Assembly (NCBI RefSeq): GCF_012163145.1
Contig: NZ_JAAVTX010000005.1
Location: forward strand, 124,001-188,000
Direction: 5' to 3'
Source: Falsiroseomonas frigidaquae
Lineage (GTDB): Bacteria; Pseudomonadota; Alphaproteobacteria; Acetobacterales; Acetobacteraceae
DNA: 64,000 nucleotides
Below are positions 41,164-50,362 of the stretch, in pieces. Position numbers and translations under genes: made by a program. Under the pieces are notes generated by a model. It did not search any database, had not been told where the DNA came from, and saw nothing but the letters and a program-made list of their open reading frames with translations. Positions within the stretch are counted from its first letter, which is position 1. Every line of letters starts with the position of its first letter.

Positions 41164-41750
41164 GGGTACAGCATCTCGATCCGCCAGCCGGCGCCGTCCC
41201 GGTGGAAGACGCGGCGCTCATGCAGCCGGAACGGCATGTCGCGCCACAATTCCATGCGATCCGGCAGAAGGCGGAAACCGGACCAATGCGCCGGGCGGGG
41301 GATCTCGCCCAGGCCGAAGCGCAGCGTCTGCTCCGCCACCGCCTTCTCCAGCGCGAAGCGGGATTCGAGCGGCCGGGACTGCCGGCTCGCCCAGGCGCCG
41401 ATGCGCGAACCGCGGGCGCGGGAGGCATAATAGGCGTCGGCCTCCGCCGCGGTCACCGGTTGCACAGCGCCTTCCACCCGCACCGAACGCTGCAGGGTCT
41501 TCCAGTGGAAGCACAGCGCGGCGAAGGGGTTGGCGGCGAGTTCCTGGCCCTTGCGGCTTTCGAGGTTGGTGTAGAAGACGAAGCCGGCCTGATCGACGCC
41601 CTTCAGCAGCACCATGCGGGCCGAGGGCCGCCCCTCCGGCGTCGCGGTGGCCAGGCAGACCGCGTTCGGGTCGTTCGGCTCCGTCTTCGCCGCCTCCGCC
41701 ATCCAGGCCTCGAAGATGGCGATGGGGTCTTCGGTTGTAGGCGAATCCAA
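41160..41750 (-). CDS. pdxH: Pyridoxamine 5'-phosphate oxidase
   Basis: An FMN enzyme that makes pyridoxal 5'-phosphate from pyridoxine or pyridoxamine phosphate. 196 residues from the TTG at 41750. Blocks: [84 protein letters not shown] and the C-terminal [26 protein letters not shown] start with AGGAG eight bases before is favoured; an ATG in another frame lies between them and the longer ATG frame (41840) gives a Cys/Gly/His tail not seen in the family. Overlaps the kinase gene downstream. Supplies PLP, used by the class V aminotransferase at the left edge. Confidence 0.92.
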   Translation of the reverse strand: MDSPTTEDPIAIFEAWMAEAAKTEPNDPNAVCLATATPEGRPSARMVLLKGVDQAGFVFYTNLESRKGQELAANPFAALCFHWKTLQRSVRVEGAVQPVTAAEADAYYASRARGSRIGAWASRQSRPLESRFALEKAVAEQTLRFGLGEIPRPAHWSGFRLLPDRMELWRDMPFRLHERRVFHRDGAGWRIEMLYP

Positions 41751-41863
41751 GGGGCATACTCCTGGGCAGGCGGGGCCAGACAGGTGTGAGGCCCCTTGCC
41801 CGTGACAAGGGCATGTGCCACCACCGGGGGCCCATCGCAACCAGCCTCCGGTGCCCCCTTTCC

Positions 41864-42712
41864 ATGCCAGATGACGTCACGTCCGAAGCTGCCAGCACGG
41901 GAGTGCCCACGGGTACGCTGATGGCGGGGAAGCGCGGCGTCATCATGGGCGTCGCGAATGACCGCTCCATCGCCTGGGGCATCGCGCAATACCTGGCCGC
42001 CCAGGGCGCCGAGATCGCCTTCACCTATCAGGGGGAAGCGCTGGAGCGCCGGGTGCGGCCGCTGGCCGAGAGCATCGGCAGCAAGCACGTGCTGCCCTGC
42101 GACGTGACCGACGATGCCAGCGTGGACGCGGTGTTCGCGACGCTGGGCCGGGAATGGGGCGGGCTGGATTTCGTGGTCCACGCCATCGGCTTCGCCGACA
42201 AGCAGTTCCTGCGCGGCCGCTACATGGATACGCCGCGCGCGGCCTTCCTGCAGGCGATGGATATTTCGGTGTACTCCTTCGTCAGCGTGGCGCAGCGCGC
42301 CGTGCCGCTGATGAAGCCGGGCGGATCCCTGCTGACCATGTCCTACCTGGGCGCGGAACGGGTGACGCCGCATTACAACGTCATGGGCGTGGCCAAGGCG
42401 GCGCTGGAGGCCAGCGTGCGCTACATGGCCGCCGACCTCGGCAAATCCGGCATCCGGGTGAACGCGATCTCGGCCGGGCCGATCAAGACGCTCGCCGCCA
42501 GCGGCATCGGCGACTTCCGCTACATCCTGAAGTGGAACCAGTACAACGCGCCGCTGGAGCGGAACGTGACGATCGAGGATGTCGGCGGGGCCGGGCTGTA
42601 CCTGCTCTCCGACCTGTCCTCCGGCGTCACCGGCGAAGTGCACCATGTGGATTGCGGCTACCACATCGTCGGCATGAAGAACCCGGACGCACCGGATATC
42701 GCGACGGTCTGA
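41864..42712 (+). CDS. fabI: Enoyl-[acyl-carrier-protein] reductase (NADH)
   Basis: The last step of each fatty-acid elongation cycle. 282 residues from the ATG at 41864. The atypical SDR Gly motif of Fab[16 protein letters not shown], is near residue 28, with [10 protein letters not shown] near 52 and the catalytic pair Tyr and Lys in [11 protein letters not shown] near 170 (Tyr-x6-Lys). [13 protein letters not shown] and [10 protein letters not shown] close the protein. It is a single-gene unit or the first gene before aroC, which is 85 bases downstream with a short repeat between them. Confidence 0.96.
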   Translation: MPDDVTSEAASTGVPTGTLMAGKRGVIMGVANDRSIAWGIAQYLAAQGAEIAFTYQGEALERRVRPLAESIGSKHVLPCDVTDDASVDAVFATLGREWGGLDFVVHAIGFADKQFLRGRYMDTPRAAFLQAMDISVYSFVSVAQRAVPLMKPGGSLLTMSYLGAERVTPHYNVMGVAKAALEASVRYMAADLGKSGIRVNAISAGPIKTLAASGIGDFRYILKWNQYNAPLERNVTIEDVGGAGLYLLSDLSSGVTGEVHHVDCGYHIVGMKNPDAPDIATV

Positions 42713-42713
42713 G

Positions 42714-42762
42714 CGGGGGCGCCCCAAGGGGGTGGCCCAAGGGGGTGTCCCTGAGGGGGTGC
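42714..42762. repeat. GC-rich ~13-bp imperfect tandem repeat between fabI and aroC
   Basis: Four imperfect units of the type AAGGGGGTGnCCC lie in the 85 bases between fabI and aroC. They are not palindromic enough to be a terminator and carry no start codon in frame. Probably slippage-derived. Confidence 0.55.
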
Positions 42763-42797
42763 CTCTCCGCCGCTTGTTGCGGTAAGCGAGGGGGACC

Positions 42798-43901
42798 ATG
42801 TCCCACAACACCTTCGGCCACCTCTTCCGCGTCACCACCTGGGGCGAGTCCCACGGCCCGGCCATCGGCTGCGTCGTCGATGGCTGCCCGCCGCGCCTGG
42901 CGCTGACCGAGGCGGATATCCAGCCCTTCCTGGACCGCCGCCGCCCCGGCCAGTCCAAGTTCGTGACGCAGCGCCAGGAAGCCGATGCCGTCCGCATCCT
43001 GTCCGGCACCTTCGAGGGCGTCACCACCGGCACCCCCATCGCGCTGCACATCGAGAATACGGACCAGCGCTCCAAGGACTACGGCGAGATCAAGGACCGT
43101 TTCCGGCCCGGCCACGCCGACCTGACCTATGAGCTGAAATACGGCGTGCGCGACTATCGCGGCGGCGGGCGTTCCAGCGCCCGGGAGACCGCGATGCGGG
43201 TCGCCGCCGGCGCCATCGCCCGCCGCGTGCTGGAGGGCGTGACCATCCGCGGCGCCCTGGTGAACATGGGCGGCGACACCATCGACCGCAGCCGCTTCGA
43301 CTGGGCGCAGGTGGACCAGAACCCCTTCTTCTGCCCGGACCCAGAGGCCGCCGCCCGCTGGGAAGCCACGCTCACCGCCGCCCGCAAATCCGGCTCCTCC
43401 CTCGGCGCCGTGGTGGAGGTGGTGGCGGAGGGTGTGCCGCCGGGCCTCGGCGCGCCGATCTACGGCAAGCTGGATGCGGAACTCGCCAGTGCGCTGATGA
43501 GCATCAATGCCGTGAAGGGCGTCGAGATCGGCGATGGCTTCGCGGCGGCCGCCCTGTCCGGGGAAGGCAATGCCGATGAGATGCGGATGGGCCCGGATGG
43601 CCAGGTGCTGTTCGGCTCCAACCACGCCGGCGGCATCCTGGGCGGCATCTCCACCGGCCAGCCCATCGTCGCCCGCTTCGTGGTGAAGCCCACCTCCTCC
43701 ATCCTGACGCCCCGCCAATCCGTGGACCGCTTCGGGGCGGAGGTGGAGGTGCTGACCAAGGGTCGCCACGACCCCTGCGTCGGCATCCGCGCCGTGCCGG
43801 TGGGCGAGGCGATGCTGGCCCTGGTGCTGGCCGATGCCCTGCTGCGCCACCGCGCGCAGAACCCGGATGCGCCGGAACGGGCCCGCCTGCCGCGCAACTG
43901 A
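42798..43901 (+). CDS. aroC: Chorismate synthase
   Basis: Flavin-dependent conversion of EPSP to chorismate, the last shikimate step. 367 residues. Signatures: [19 protein letters not shown] at the N terminus, [18 protein letters not shown] near 48, [30 protein letters not shown] near 105-130 (continuous catalytic block), [17 protein letters not shown] near 275. Together with aroA at the left end the window has two shikimate genes at distant sites. It starts at ATG 42798 after a purine-rich GAGGGGGA ribosome-binding region. Confidence 0.97.
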   Translation: MSHNTFGHLFRVTTWGESHGPAIGCVVDGCPPRLALTEADIQPFLDRRRPGQSKFVTQRQEADAVRILSGTFEGVTTGTPIALHIENTDQRSKDYGEIKDRFRPGHADLTYELKYGVRDYRGGGRSSARETAMRVAAGAIARRVLEGVTIRGALVNMGGDTIDRSRFDWAQVDQNPFFCPDPEAAARWEATLTAARKSGSSLGAVVEVVAEGVPPGLGAPIYGKLDAELASALMSINAVKGVEIGDGFAAAALSGEGNADEMRMGPDGQVLFGSNHAGGILGGISTGQPIVARFVVKPTSSILTPRQSVDRFGAEVEVLTKGRHDPCVGIRAVPVGEAMLALVLADALLRHRAQNPDAPERARLPRN

Positions 43902-44012
43902 GGCCAAGAAACGTATATCCGACGAATTTACTCGCCTATCACGCATCCGGAACTTGACGTTACCCCCTCGTAAGGCGTTAGGGATGACGGTCAACGTGAT
44001 CGGGCCGCCGTC

Positions 44013-45215
44013 ATGCCATTCGCCGACCATCGGCCGGACCCGGCCGATCTCGATCGTTTTCGCACCCTCTGCGGCGCCCGGCTCTGGGCGAAGCGGCTGG
44101 GCGACATCGCCCAGCGCGCCGCCGCCCCTTCCCTCTCCGGCCGTGCCATGCAGCAGCGCCATGCGCTGGAGCTGGTGCTGGCGCGCCTAGCCGATCCGAA
44201 GGCGCTGGCCCGCGCCACCCCCGCCGAGCGCCACGCCACCGCCTTCGCGCGGGAGGCGGTGAAGCTCGCCGCGCGGCTGCCGGTGCCGCAGCGCGCCCGG
44301 CTGCGCGCCGAGATCGCCGCCGGCCTGACCGGCGAGGCCACGCTGATGCCGCTGTTCCACCTGCTGCGGACCGCCGCCCTGCACCGCAGCCGTGGCTTCG
44401 AGGTGGAATTCAGCGGCCTGGCCGAGGAAGCCCCCTTCGACCTGCTGATCCGGCGCGACGGCGTCGAGGCCGAGGTGGTCTGCGAAACCGTCTCCGCCGA
44501 GGATGGGCGGGAGGTGCATCGCGGCGACTGGTGCGCCCTGGTCGACAAGGTCAACCCCGAACTGCAGACATGGCTGGCCTCGCACCCCGGCCGCTACCTG
44601 CTGAAGATGACCCTGCCCGGCGGCATGGCGACCGATGCCCAGGTGGCGGAGCTGCATGGCCGCATCGCGGCCCTGCTGGCGGCGCAGAAGCGCCAGGATG
44701 CCAGCGCCGATGCCGTGCTGAAGCTGGACCCGCTGGTATTGGCCGGCGCCCAGGCCAGCGTGCAGGGCCTGCCGGCGCAGCTTCGCGCCCAGTTCGGCGA
44801 GGAAGCGCACCTGGCCGTCACTGCCGGCCCCGGCGGCGGGTCCGTCTTCGTCATGGCGGCGCGGGCAGGACGAGAGAATTCCATCGCCACCGCGGTGACC
44901 CGGCGCTGCGCCCTGGTGGCGGAAAGCCGCCTCAGCGGCAGCCGACCCGGGCTGCTGGCGATGTTCGTGGAGGATGTGGACCGCGCCGAATGGCGCGGTT
45001 TGCGTGAGCGGCTGGAGCTGGAAGGCGCCGCCCGCCGCTGGATGACGGAACCGGCCGCGCGCCGCGTCGTCGCCGTGGCCTGCACCAGCCGGATGGAGCT
45101 GTTCGGCGTGGCCCCGCCCGATGGCGCCGCGGATGGCGAGCTGCGCTTCCGCAACCCGGGCCACCCGGCCGCGAAGAACCCGGCTTTGGCCCCCGCCATC
45201 GCCTCCTCGCTCTGA
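44013..45215 (+). CDS. Unknown protein, possible nuclease-fold motif
   Basis: A 400-residue cytoplasmic protein that I do not recognise. The first ~120 residues are helical and Arg/Ala-rich. From about residue 125 (RSRGFEVEFSG, then PFDLLIRRDGVEAEVVCETVS) comes a beta-alpha fold in which the D...(14)...E-x-V-x-C-E spacing looks a little like a PD-(D/E)xK nuclease core, but the Lys of the motif is missing. A C-terminal half has VFVMAARAGRENSIATAVTRRCALVAES near 285. The start at 44013 follows the unusually AT-rich, 111-base upstream region. Function unknown. Confidence 0.6.
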   Translation: MPFADHRPDPADLDRFRTLCGARLWAKRLGDIAQRAAAPSLSGRAMQQRHALELVLARLADPKALARATPAERHATAFAREAVKLAARLPVPQRARLRAEIAAGLTGEATLMPLFHLLRTAALHRSRGFEVEFSGLAEEAPFDLLIRRDGVEAEVVCETVSAEDGREVHRGDWCALVDKVNPELQTWLASHPGRYLLKMTLPGGMATDAQVAELHGRIAALLAAQKRQDASADAVLKLDPLVLAGAQASVQGLPAQLRAQFGEEAHLAVTAGPGGGSVFVMAARAGRENSIATAVTRRCALVAESRLSGSRPGLLAMFVEDVDRAEWRGLRERLELEGAARRWMTEPAARRVVAVACTSRMELFGVAPPDGAADGELRFRNPGHPAAKNPALAPAIASSL

Positions 45216-45273
45216 TCCGGGTGCCGATCCGGGTGCCGATCCGGGTGCCGGTCTGGGTGCCGGTCTGGGCGGC
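45214..45273. repeat. 12-bp tandem repeat (5 units)
   Basis: Units of GATCCGGGTGCC at 45214-45225, 45226-45237 and 45238-45249, then GGTCTGGGTGCC and GGTCTGGGCGGC. The array begins on the last two bases of the preceding gene's TGA stop codon and runs into the leader of the GntR regulator. Confidence 0.85.
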
Positions 45274-45377
45274 GAGGACGCAGTGACATTTGCGCCAGCG
45301 GGAACGCCCGCTGCGCGGCAGGCGCCCGATCCTTCGTCCTCTCAGTTTGCCCAGGCCCGGGGGCCGGTATACATCCT

Positions 45378-46118
45378 GTGCAGCCGGATACGCCGCGCGC
45401 GAAGCCGGATGCACAGGAACCAGACGCGCCGATGACACCGGACAAGACCGACCCGCCCCGCAGCCTGCGGGAGCAGGCCTATGAGGCGATCAAGCGCGGC
45501 ATCCTGGATTCGCGCTACGCCCCGGGTGCCCTGCTGTCCGAGAACCAGCTCGCGGAGGAGCTGCAGATCAGCCGCACCCCGATCCGGGAAGCGCTGCGCG
45601 AGCTCGCCGGCGGCGGGCTGGTGCGGATCCTGCCGCAGCGCGGCATCGTGGTGTCCGAGCTTTCGGTGCACGACATCGTCGAGGTCTACCAGCTTCGCGA
45701 ACAGCTCGAGGGCTTCGCGGTGCGCGTCGCGGCGGAACGGCTGGGACCCGCGGATGCCGAGGGGCTGCTGGCGGACCATCGGGACGCGGTGGCGCATATG
45801 CAGGCCGGCGCGCTGCGCGCCGCCTATGACAGCTCCGTCCTGATGCACAGCCGCATCCTGGCGCTTGCCGGCAATTCGCGGCTGAAGCAGTTCATGGCGC
45901 AGCTCGGCGACCAGGTGCACCGCTTCGGCCTGCTGACCCTGCGGCACGGCCGGGTCGAGCGGGCGCTGGCCGAGCACGGCCAGATCATCGAGGCGCTGAT
46001 CGCCAACCGGCCGGAGGACGCGGAAACCCTGATGCGCCTGCACCTGCGCGCCGATCGCGACCTTGCGCTGCGCGTGGTGCTGCCCGCCGGGGTGATGCAG
46101 CCCGAACTGACGGCCTGA
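45378..46118 (+). CDS. GntR-family transcriptional regulator (FCD type)
   Basis: A 246-residue regulator, or 228 if started at the second ATG (45432). The winged-helix is SLREQAYEAIKRGILDSRYAPGALLSENQLAEELQISRTPIREALRELAGGGLVRIL-type, ending with the wing PQRGIVVSEL. The C-terminal FCD ligand domain follows, with VYQLREQLEGFAVRVAA and DSSVLMHSRILALAGN containing the metal/acid-binding residues. It ends about 70 bases from the convergent FAD oxidoreductase gene, so the two need not be regulated together. Effector unknown, often a small carboxylic acid. Confidence 0.92.
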   Translation: MQPDTPRAKPDAQEPDAPMTPDKTDPPRSLREQAYEAIKRGILDSRYAPGALLSENQLAEELQISRTPIREALRELAGGGLVRILPQRGIVVSELSVHDIVEVYQLREQLEGFAVRVAAERLGPADAEGLLADHRDAVAHMQAGALRAAYDSSVLMHSRILALAGNSRLKQFMAQLGDQVHRFGLLTLRHGRVERALAEHGQIIEALIANRPEDAETLMRLHLRADRDLALRVVLPAGVMQPELTA

Positions 46119-46185
46119 GGGCGCGTCGCGGGTTCCGCAAGGCCGGGCGGGACGTCCTGGACCCCCTCAGCCAAGCTTTCGCGCC

Positions 46186-47634
46186 TCAGGCCTGCACACC
46201 CTCCAGCGCACCGGGGTTCATCCGGCCGCGCGGGTCCAGCATGGCCTTCACGCTGTGCAGCAACTGCGCCGCCCCCGGCTCCATGCGAGAGCCGAGCCGG
46301 TAGAAGCGGCCGAGCTGGGCGTGCACCGCGCCATGCTGGTCCATGATGCCGGACAGCACCTCCCTCGCGCGGCGCACCAGGTCGCGGGCCGCGGGGTTGG
46401 CCGGATGGTTGCCGAAGCGGGCGCGGTTGGACTCCGACAGGTGCTGCAGGTGCAGCGGGTCCAGCGCATCGCGCCAGTAGAACATCGGCTCGATCGCCAC
46501 ATAGGCGCCGAGCGAGGAGATGACATGGCTGGTGCTGACACCGACCGCCGCCATCTCCGCCGCCATTGCCGCGTGCTGTGCCTCCACCGCCGCCAGGCAG
46601 GCGCGGGCATTGCCCAGCGGCAGCATGCCATGCACCGGCACCCAGCGCTCGCCTTCCGGCCCGACCAGCCCGCGGATGGAATAGGGCCGGGCGCGCAGCG
46701 CCTTGGGGATGGTGGCCGCAACCTCCTGCCCGCCATGCCCGGTGGCGAGGGCGCGCGCCGCCTGCACCCCCGCCTCGGCCGCTTCCGGGGTCACGCCCTC
46801 GGCGGTCAGGTGCAGGGTCCAGGCGAATTCGGGCCGCGCCTCGCGCCGGCGGGCGGGCGCCGTTGTCGGCGTTGCACTGCGGACCGGGTCCAGCGCAAAG
46901 GCCCGGCCGACGGTGCCGGCCTGCGCCACCGCCACCATCGCCGCCATCATCGCGTCGCCGCTATCGAAGGCGAAGGACCCGAAGGCGCCGGGGCGGTCCG
47001 GCGCCAGGCGCAGCGCGACCTCCGTCTTCACCCCGAAGGCGCCGCAATCGCCGAGGAACAGGCCGGTGAGGTCCGGCCCCATGTGCCGCCAGAAGGGTGG
47101 CGCGCCGCGCAGCGCCAGCGCCCCGGTGCAGACCGCATTGCCATCCGCCAGCACCACCGTCAGGCCGAGGATGCCATCCATGCCGCCCGGCAGGTTCTGC
47201 GCCACCGTGCCGCCCACCGTGCTGACCGAGCCCGAGACCGGCGACGCCTGCGCCGCACGTAGCCCATGCGGTGCCAGCGCCGCCGCCAGCGCCTGCCAGG
47301 TGGTGCCTGCGCCGACCACCGCCGTCAGGTTCTCCGCGTCGATCGAGATGCTGTCGAGCCGCGTGGTGTCCACCACCACCGCCGGCGCCCGTGGCACCAC
47401 GCCCGCGCTGTAGGACATGCCGGCCCCGCGCGGCACGATGGTACGGCCGAATTCCGCCAGCAGGCGCAGCGCCGTGGCGGTATCGGCGGTGCTGCCGGGG
47501 CGGATGACGATCTCGGCCGGGGCGGCGCCGGGCCAGTCGAACAGGTCGGAGGTAGCCAGCGCGCAGCTTGCCGCGTCGGTGGCGACATGGGCGGCGCCGA
47601 TTCGTTGCGCCAATGCGGCGGCGAGGCTGCTCAT
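46186..47634 (-). CDS. FAD-binding oxidoreductase, GlcD/VAO type
   Basis: A 482-residue flavoprotein of the vanillyl-alcohol-oxidase family. The FAD-binding segment VIRPGSTADTATALRLLAEFGRTIVPRGAGMSYSAGVVP-type is near residue 50 with the PRGAGMSY motif, followed by VGAGTTWQALAAALAPHGL and the GGTVAQNLPG block near 155. The C-terminal cap contains the YVAIEPMFYWRDALDP block. No iron-sulfur motif is present, so it is not the GlcF-type partner. The substrate is an alpha-hydroxy acid or alcohol by family; not decided here. Confidence 0.88.
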   Translation of the reverse strand: MSSLAAALAQRIGAAHVATDAASCALATSDLFDWPGAAPAEIVIRPGSTADTATALRLLAEFGRTIVPRGAGMSYSAGVVPRAPAVVVDTTRLDSISIDAENLTAVVGAGTTWQALAAALAPHGLRAAQASPVSGSVSTVGGTVAQNLPGGMDGILGLTVVLADGNAVCTGALALRGAPPFWRHMGPDLTGLFLGDCGAFGVKTEVALRLAPDRPGAFGSFAFDSGDAMMAAMVAVAQAGTVGRAFALDPVRSATPTTAPARRREARPEFAWTLHLTAEGVTPEAAEAGVQAARALATGHGGQEVAATIPKALRARPYSIRGLVGPEGERWVPVHGMLPLGNARACLAAVEAQHAAMAAEMAAVGVSTSHVISSLGAYVAIEPMFYWRDALDPLHLQHLSESNRARFGNHPANPAARDLVRRAREVLSGIMDQHGAVHAQLGRFYRLGSRMEPGAAQLLHSVKAMLDPRGRMNPGALEGVQA

Positions 47635-47866
47635 CGCGGTGCGCCCGCGCGGTCAGGCATCCAGTCCATCGCAGCCTCCAGGGTGATCCTGGCCCGATTC
47701 ACCAAGCCGGAAATGGATCGCACCTGGCACAGGCATCGGGCGCGGACCCGGGGCGCAGAGCGGTGCGGAGCGTGCTTATGCGCTCCGCCGCGACCGGCGG
47801 CGAACACATTCCGGTGTGGTTTGCAACCAACTGCTTCATGGCCTGCCCCGCATGGCCGGCCCCCAC

Positions 47867-48508
47867 TCAGGCGTCCATCGCCCGCATCGCCCGCTTGCCC
47901 CAGATTCGCGAAAACAGCATCACCAGCAGCACCGACCCGCCATGCCAGATCAGCACCATGGCCGCGGCCTCCAGGTGATGCACCAGCGACAGGCCGACGG
48001 AAGCCAGCGCCGCCGCCGCCAGCCCGGCCAGCGCCGCCACCGGGCCGGGACGGATGCGGGCCGCGTGGCGGGTCATCCACAGCATGCCGAGCGTCAGCGG
48101 CACGCCGAAGCCGATGATGAAGCTCATGCAGCCGAAACTGACGCGCAGTGCCGGCCAGCCGCGCTCGATGAATTCCGCGATGCAGCCCCAGCCGAGGCCG
48201 GAGACCCAGAAGGCGGCGAAGGGCAGCGGCAGCAGTGCCCAGCGGTCGGACCGGTCGGGCAGCGCCAGGTGGAAGGCGGCCACCGCCGCGGCGGCCCCGG
48301 TGGCCAGCGCCGCCAGCAGGTTCACCTGCTCATGCATCAGCATCAGCCGCTGTTCCAGATCATGCCGGAAGCCGGACAGCAGCACGACGGCCGCCACCAC
48401 GCCCAGGGCCATCGCCAGCCAACGCAGCGCGGCCTGCATCGGCGGCGTCACCCGGCGCACCGGCGGCACGTCCTGCGACAGGCGGCTGATCAGCTCATCG
48501 GTCTGCAC
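47867..48508 (-). CDS. NrsF-family (DUF1109) anti-sigma factor
   Basis: A 213-residue membrane protein with six hydrophobic segments (for example LRWLAMALGVVAAVVLLSGF, FIIGFGVPLTLGMLWM, and a last one near AAAMVLIWHGGSVLLVMLFS). This is the NrsF/DUF1109 family, which in Caulobacter retains an ECF sigma factor at the membrane until oxidative or metal stress. The GTG at 48508 has a perfect GGAG seven bases upstream and begins VQTDELISRLSQD; a longer ATG start adds only seven residues. It overlaps the sigma gene by 14 bases, confirming they work as a pair. Confidence 0.88.
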   Translation of the reverse strand: MQTDELISRLSQDVPPVRRVTPPMQAALRWLAMALGVVAAVVLLSGFRHDLEQRLMLMHEQVNLLAALATGAAAAVAAFHLALPDRSDRWALLPLPFAAFWVSGLGWGCIAEFIERGWPALRVSFGCMSFIIGFGVPLTLGMLWMTRHAARIRPGPVAALAGLAAAALASVGLSLVHHLEAAAMVLIWHGGSVLLVMLFSRIWGKRAMRAMDA

Positions 48509-49097
48509 GATCTTCTCCTTCCCCCCCAACGCCGAAGCGGCGGCGCAGGGAACGCATGGCGCGATGGGTCGCCACCTTCAGCGCACCGACGCTGAGGCCG
48601 GAGCGGGCGGAGGCCTCGGCCAGCGACAGATCCTCCAGCTTCGCCAGGCGCAGCGCCGTGCGCTGGCTTTCCGGCAGTTCCGCCACCGCATCGCGCAGGT
48701 TGCGCGCGACGATCCGGTCCTCCGCCACCGGCGCGACGGAGGCGGCGGATTCCGGCAGGTCGTCCAGGTTGGATTCGCGCCCGGCGCCACGGCCGCGGCG
48801 GCGCAGCCGGTCGATGGCGCGGCGGGTGGCGATGGTGGTCACCCAGGGGCCGAAGGGGCGCATCGGGTCGTAGGTGTGGCGCAGCGCGTGGATCGTCATC
48901 AGCGCGTCCTGCACCGCATCCTCCACCTCCGCCGCATCGCGGATGCGGGCGCGGGCCAACTGGCGCAGCCGCGGCGTCACCTCCCGCAGCAGGGTGTCGT
49001 AGGCGCGGGCATCGCCTGTCTGGGCCGCGGCCAGCAGGCCACCCCAGCGCTGCTCCTGCGCCAGGCGCGGGTCGGCCACATGCCCATCCAGCGTCAT
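48495..49097 (-). CDS. ECF sigma factor (SigF-like)
   Basis: A 200-residue sigma-70 family factor. Region 2 shows ARAYDTLLREVTPRLRQLARARIRDAAEVEDAVQDALMTIHALRHTYDPMRPFGPWVTTIATRRAIDRLRRRGR-type residues and region 4 shows LPESQRTALRLAKLEDLSLAEASARSGLSVGALKVATHRAMRSLR. It has no regions 1 or 3, as in ECF sigmas. It is co-encoded with the NrsF anti-sigma, matching the SigF-NrsF pair known from Caulobacter. The likely ATG is at 49097 (MTLDGHVAD). The downstream YHS gene on the same strand may be a target, which is inference. Confidence 0.93.
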   Translation of the reverse strand: MTLDGHVADPRLAQEQRWGGLLAAAQTGDARAYDTLLREVTPRLRQLARARIRDAAEVEDAVQDALMTIHALRHTYDPMRPFGPWVTTIATRRAIDRLRRRGRGAGRESNLDDLPESAASVAPVAEDRIVARNLRDAVAELPESQRTALRLAKLEDLSLAEASARSGLSVGALKVATHRAMRSLRRRFGVGGEGEDRADR

Positions 49098-49161
49098 GCC
49101 GGCCGGCCGGGCCGGGCCGGCCGGTAAGGATCCGGCCCGCAGCAGCGCGGCGCAGGACATC

Positions 49162-49608
49162 TCAGCTGTCCGCAAGCCGCGGCCAATTGGCCTCGGCGCG
49201 GGCGATGTTGCCGGGAATGTCCCGTTGCCACTGCCTTTGCACTCCCCGATCGTAGTTCAGGTACAGCACGCCGTTGCGGATGTGCCACGCCTCGGGGTCG
49301 ATATCCACCTTGTAGCCGCGCGCCACGCCAAAGGCGCAGAAGCCGCCATAGCGCGGCACATGCGCGGCCGGGTCCGCCTGGAACCGGGCCAGGTGGTCGG
49401 CGGAGGCGAAATGCCAGGCAACGCCCGCATGCTCCGCGCGGAAGGCCGCGCTGCCCCGGCGCGGCCGGCCCTCGGTGAACCAGGCGACCGTGTCCCAGCC
49501 ATCCAGCGCGACACCGGCCTTGTGGTTGACGGAGCGCGGGAAGGCTTCGGCGCGGACGGAGCCGGCAAGCAGCGCCGGCGCCAGGGCCAGCAGGGTGCGG
49601 CGATGCAT
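49162..49608 (-). CDS. YHS-domain protein, secreted
   Basis: A 148-residue protein with a short signal sequence (MHRRTLLALAPALLAGSVRAEA). The YHS-like segment RPRRGSAAFRAEHAGVAWHFASADHLARFQADPAAHVPRYGGFCAFGVARG (residues ~50-100) is intact, with the FCAFGVARGYKVD continuation typical of periplasmic YHS proteins. A metal role is likely for the family. It is just upstream of and on the same strand as the sigma/anti-sigma pair (64 bases from the sigma start), so it may be in the same regulon. Confidence 0.88.
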   Translation of the reverse strand: MHRRTLLALAPALLAGSVRAEAFPRSVNHKAGVALDGWDTVAWFTEGRPRRGSAAFRAEHAGVAWHFASADHLARFQADPAAHVPRYGGFCAFGVARGYKVDIDPEAWHIRNGVLYLNYDRGVQRQWQRDIPGNIARAEANWPRLADS

Positions 49609-49653
49609 GGGTGCAGGGCCTTTTCGGTTGCGATGCCCAGGCTTCGCCGCCGG

Positions 49654-49742
49654 CCCCGCCGCGGTTACGCGGCCCTGTCACAGTCCACGGTTACGCGGCC
49701 CTGACGCAACCCCGCCGCGGTTACGCGGCCTAGTCACAGTCC
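49654..49742. repeat. Triple CCGCGGTTACGCGG hairpin-repeat block
   Basis: Three copies of (CCGCG/CCACG)GTTACGCGG, cores at 49662, 49688 and 49718, lie just upstream of the NUDIX gene. Outer copies sit inside two nearly identical 33-base direct repeats (49654-49686 and 49710-49742). Each core is itself a small inverted repeat, CCGCG/CGCGG around GTTA. Confidence 0.7.
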
Positions 49743-49786
49743 GCCCCGGCTTGCCTGCCGCCACCCTGCCGCGCAAGGGTGACCGC

Positions 49787-50362
49787 ATGGACACCGAAAC
49801 CCCCCCCTGGACCACCACCCATTCCGAGATCCTGGTCGAGGATCGCTGGATCCGCCTGCGCGCCGACCGCCTGCGCACCCAGTCGGGCGCCGAGATCGCG
49901 CCCTGGTACGTGCTGGACTACCCCGACTGGTGCGCCGTGGTGGCGCTGACCGAAGATCACCGCCTGGTGCTGGTGCGGCAGTGGCGGCACGGCGCGCAGA
50001 GCTGGTCGCTGGAGCTGCCCGGCGGCGTGATGGACCGGGAGGATGCCGACCCGATCGCCGCCGCGCAGCGGGAATTGCTGGAGGAGACCGGCCATGGCGG
50101 CGGCGAATGGAGCTACCTGTATGCCGGCCACGCCAACCCCTCGATCCAGAACAACCGCCTGCACATCGTGCTGGCCACCGGCATCCGCCGCATCGCCGCC
50201 GCGACTCCGGAGCCCGGCGAGGTGATCAGCGTGGAATGTCCAACCGTAGCGGAGGTAATGGACGGGCTGCGGCGCGGGCTGATCGGCCAGGCCATGCATG
50301 TCGGCGCCATCTGCGTAGGCCTCGCCGCGGCGGGGTGCATCAAGCTGGAGGCCAAGGCATGA
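49787..50362 (+). CDS. NUDIX hydrolase (ADP-ribose pyrophosphatase-like)
   Basis: A 191-residue NUDIX protein. The Nudix box is present at about residues 80-105 as GGVMDREDADPIAAAQRELLEETGH, i.e. G-x5-E-x7-REL-x-EE-x-G. Upstream there is WYVLDYPDWCAVVALTEDHRLVLVRQWRHG, close to ADP-ribose or nucleotide-sugar pyrophosphatases. Cytoplasmic housecleaning enzyme; substrate not decided. The stop overlaps the next gene (ATGA). Confidence 0.92.
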   Translation: MDTETPPWTTTHSEILVEDRWIRLRADRLRTQSGAEIAPWYVLDYPDWCAVVALTEDHRLVLVRQWRHGAQSWSLELPGGVMDREDADPIAAAQRELLEETGHGGGEWSYLYAGHANPSIQNNRLHIVLATGIRRIAAATPEPGEVISVECPTVAEVMDGLRRGLIGQAMHVGAICVGLAAAGCIKLEAKA

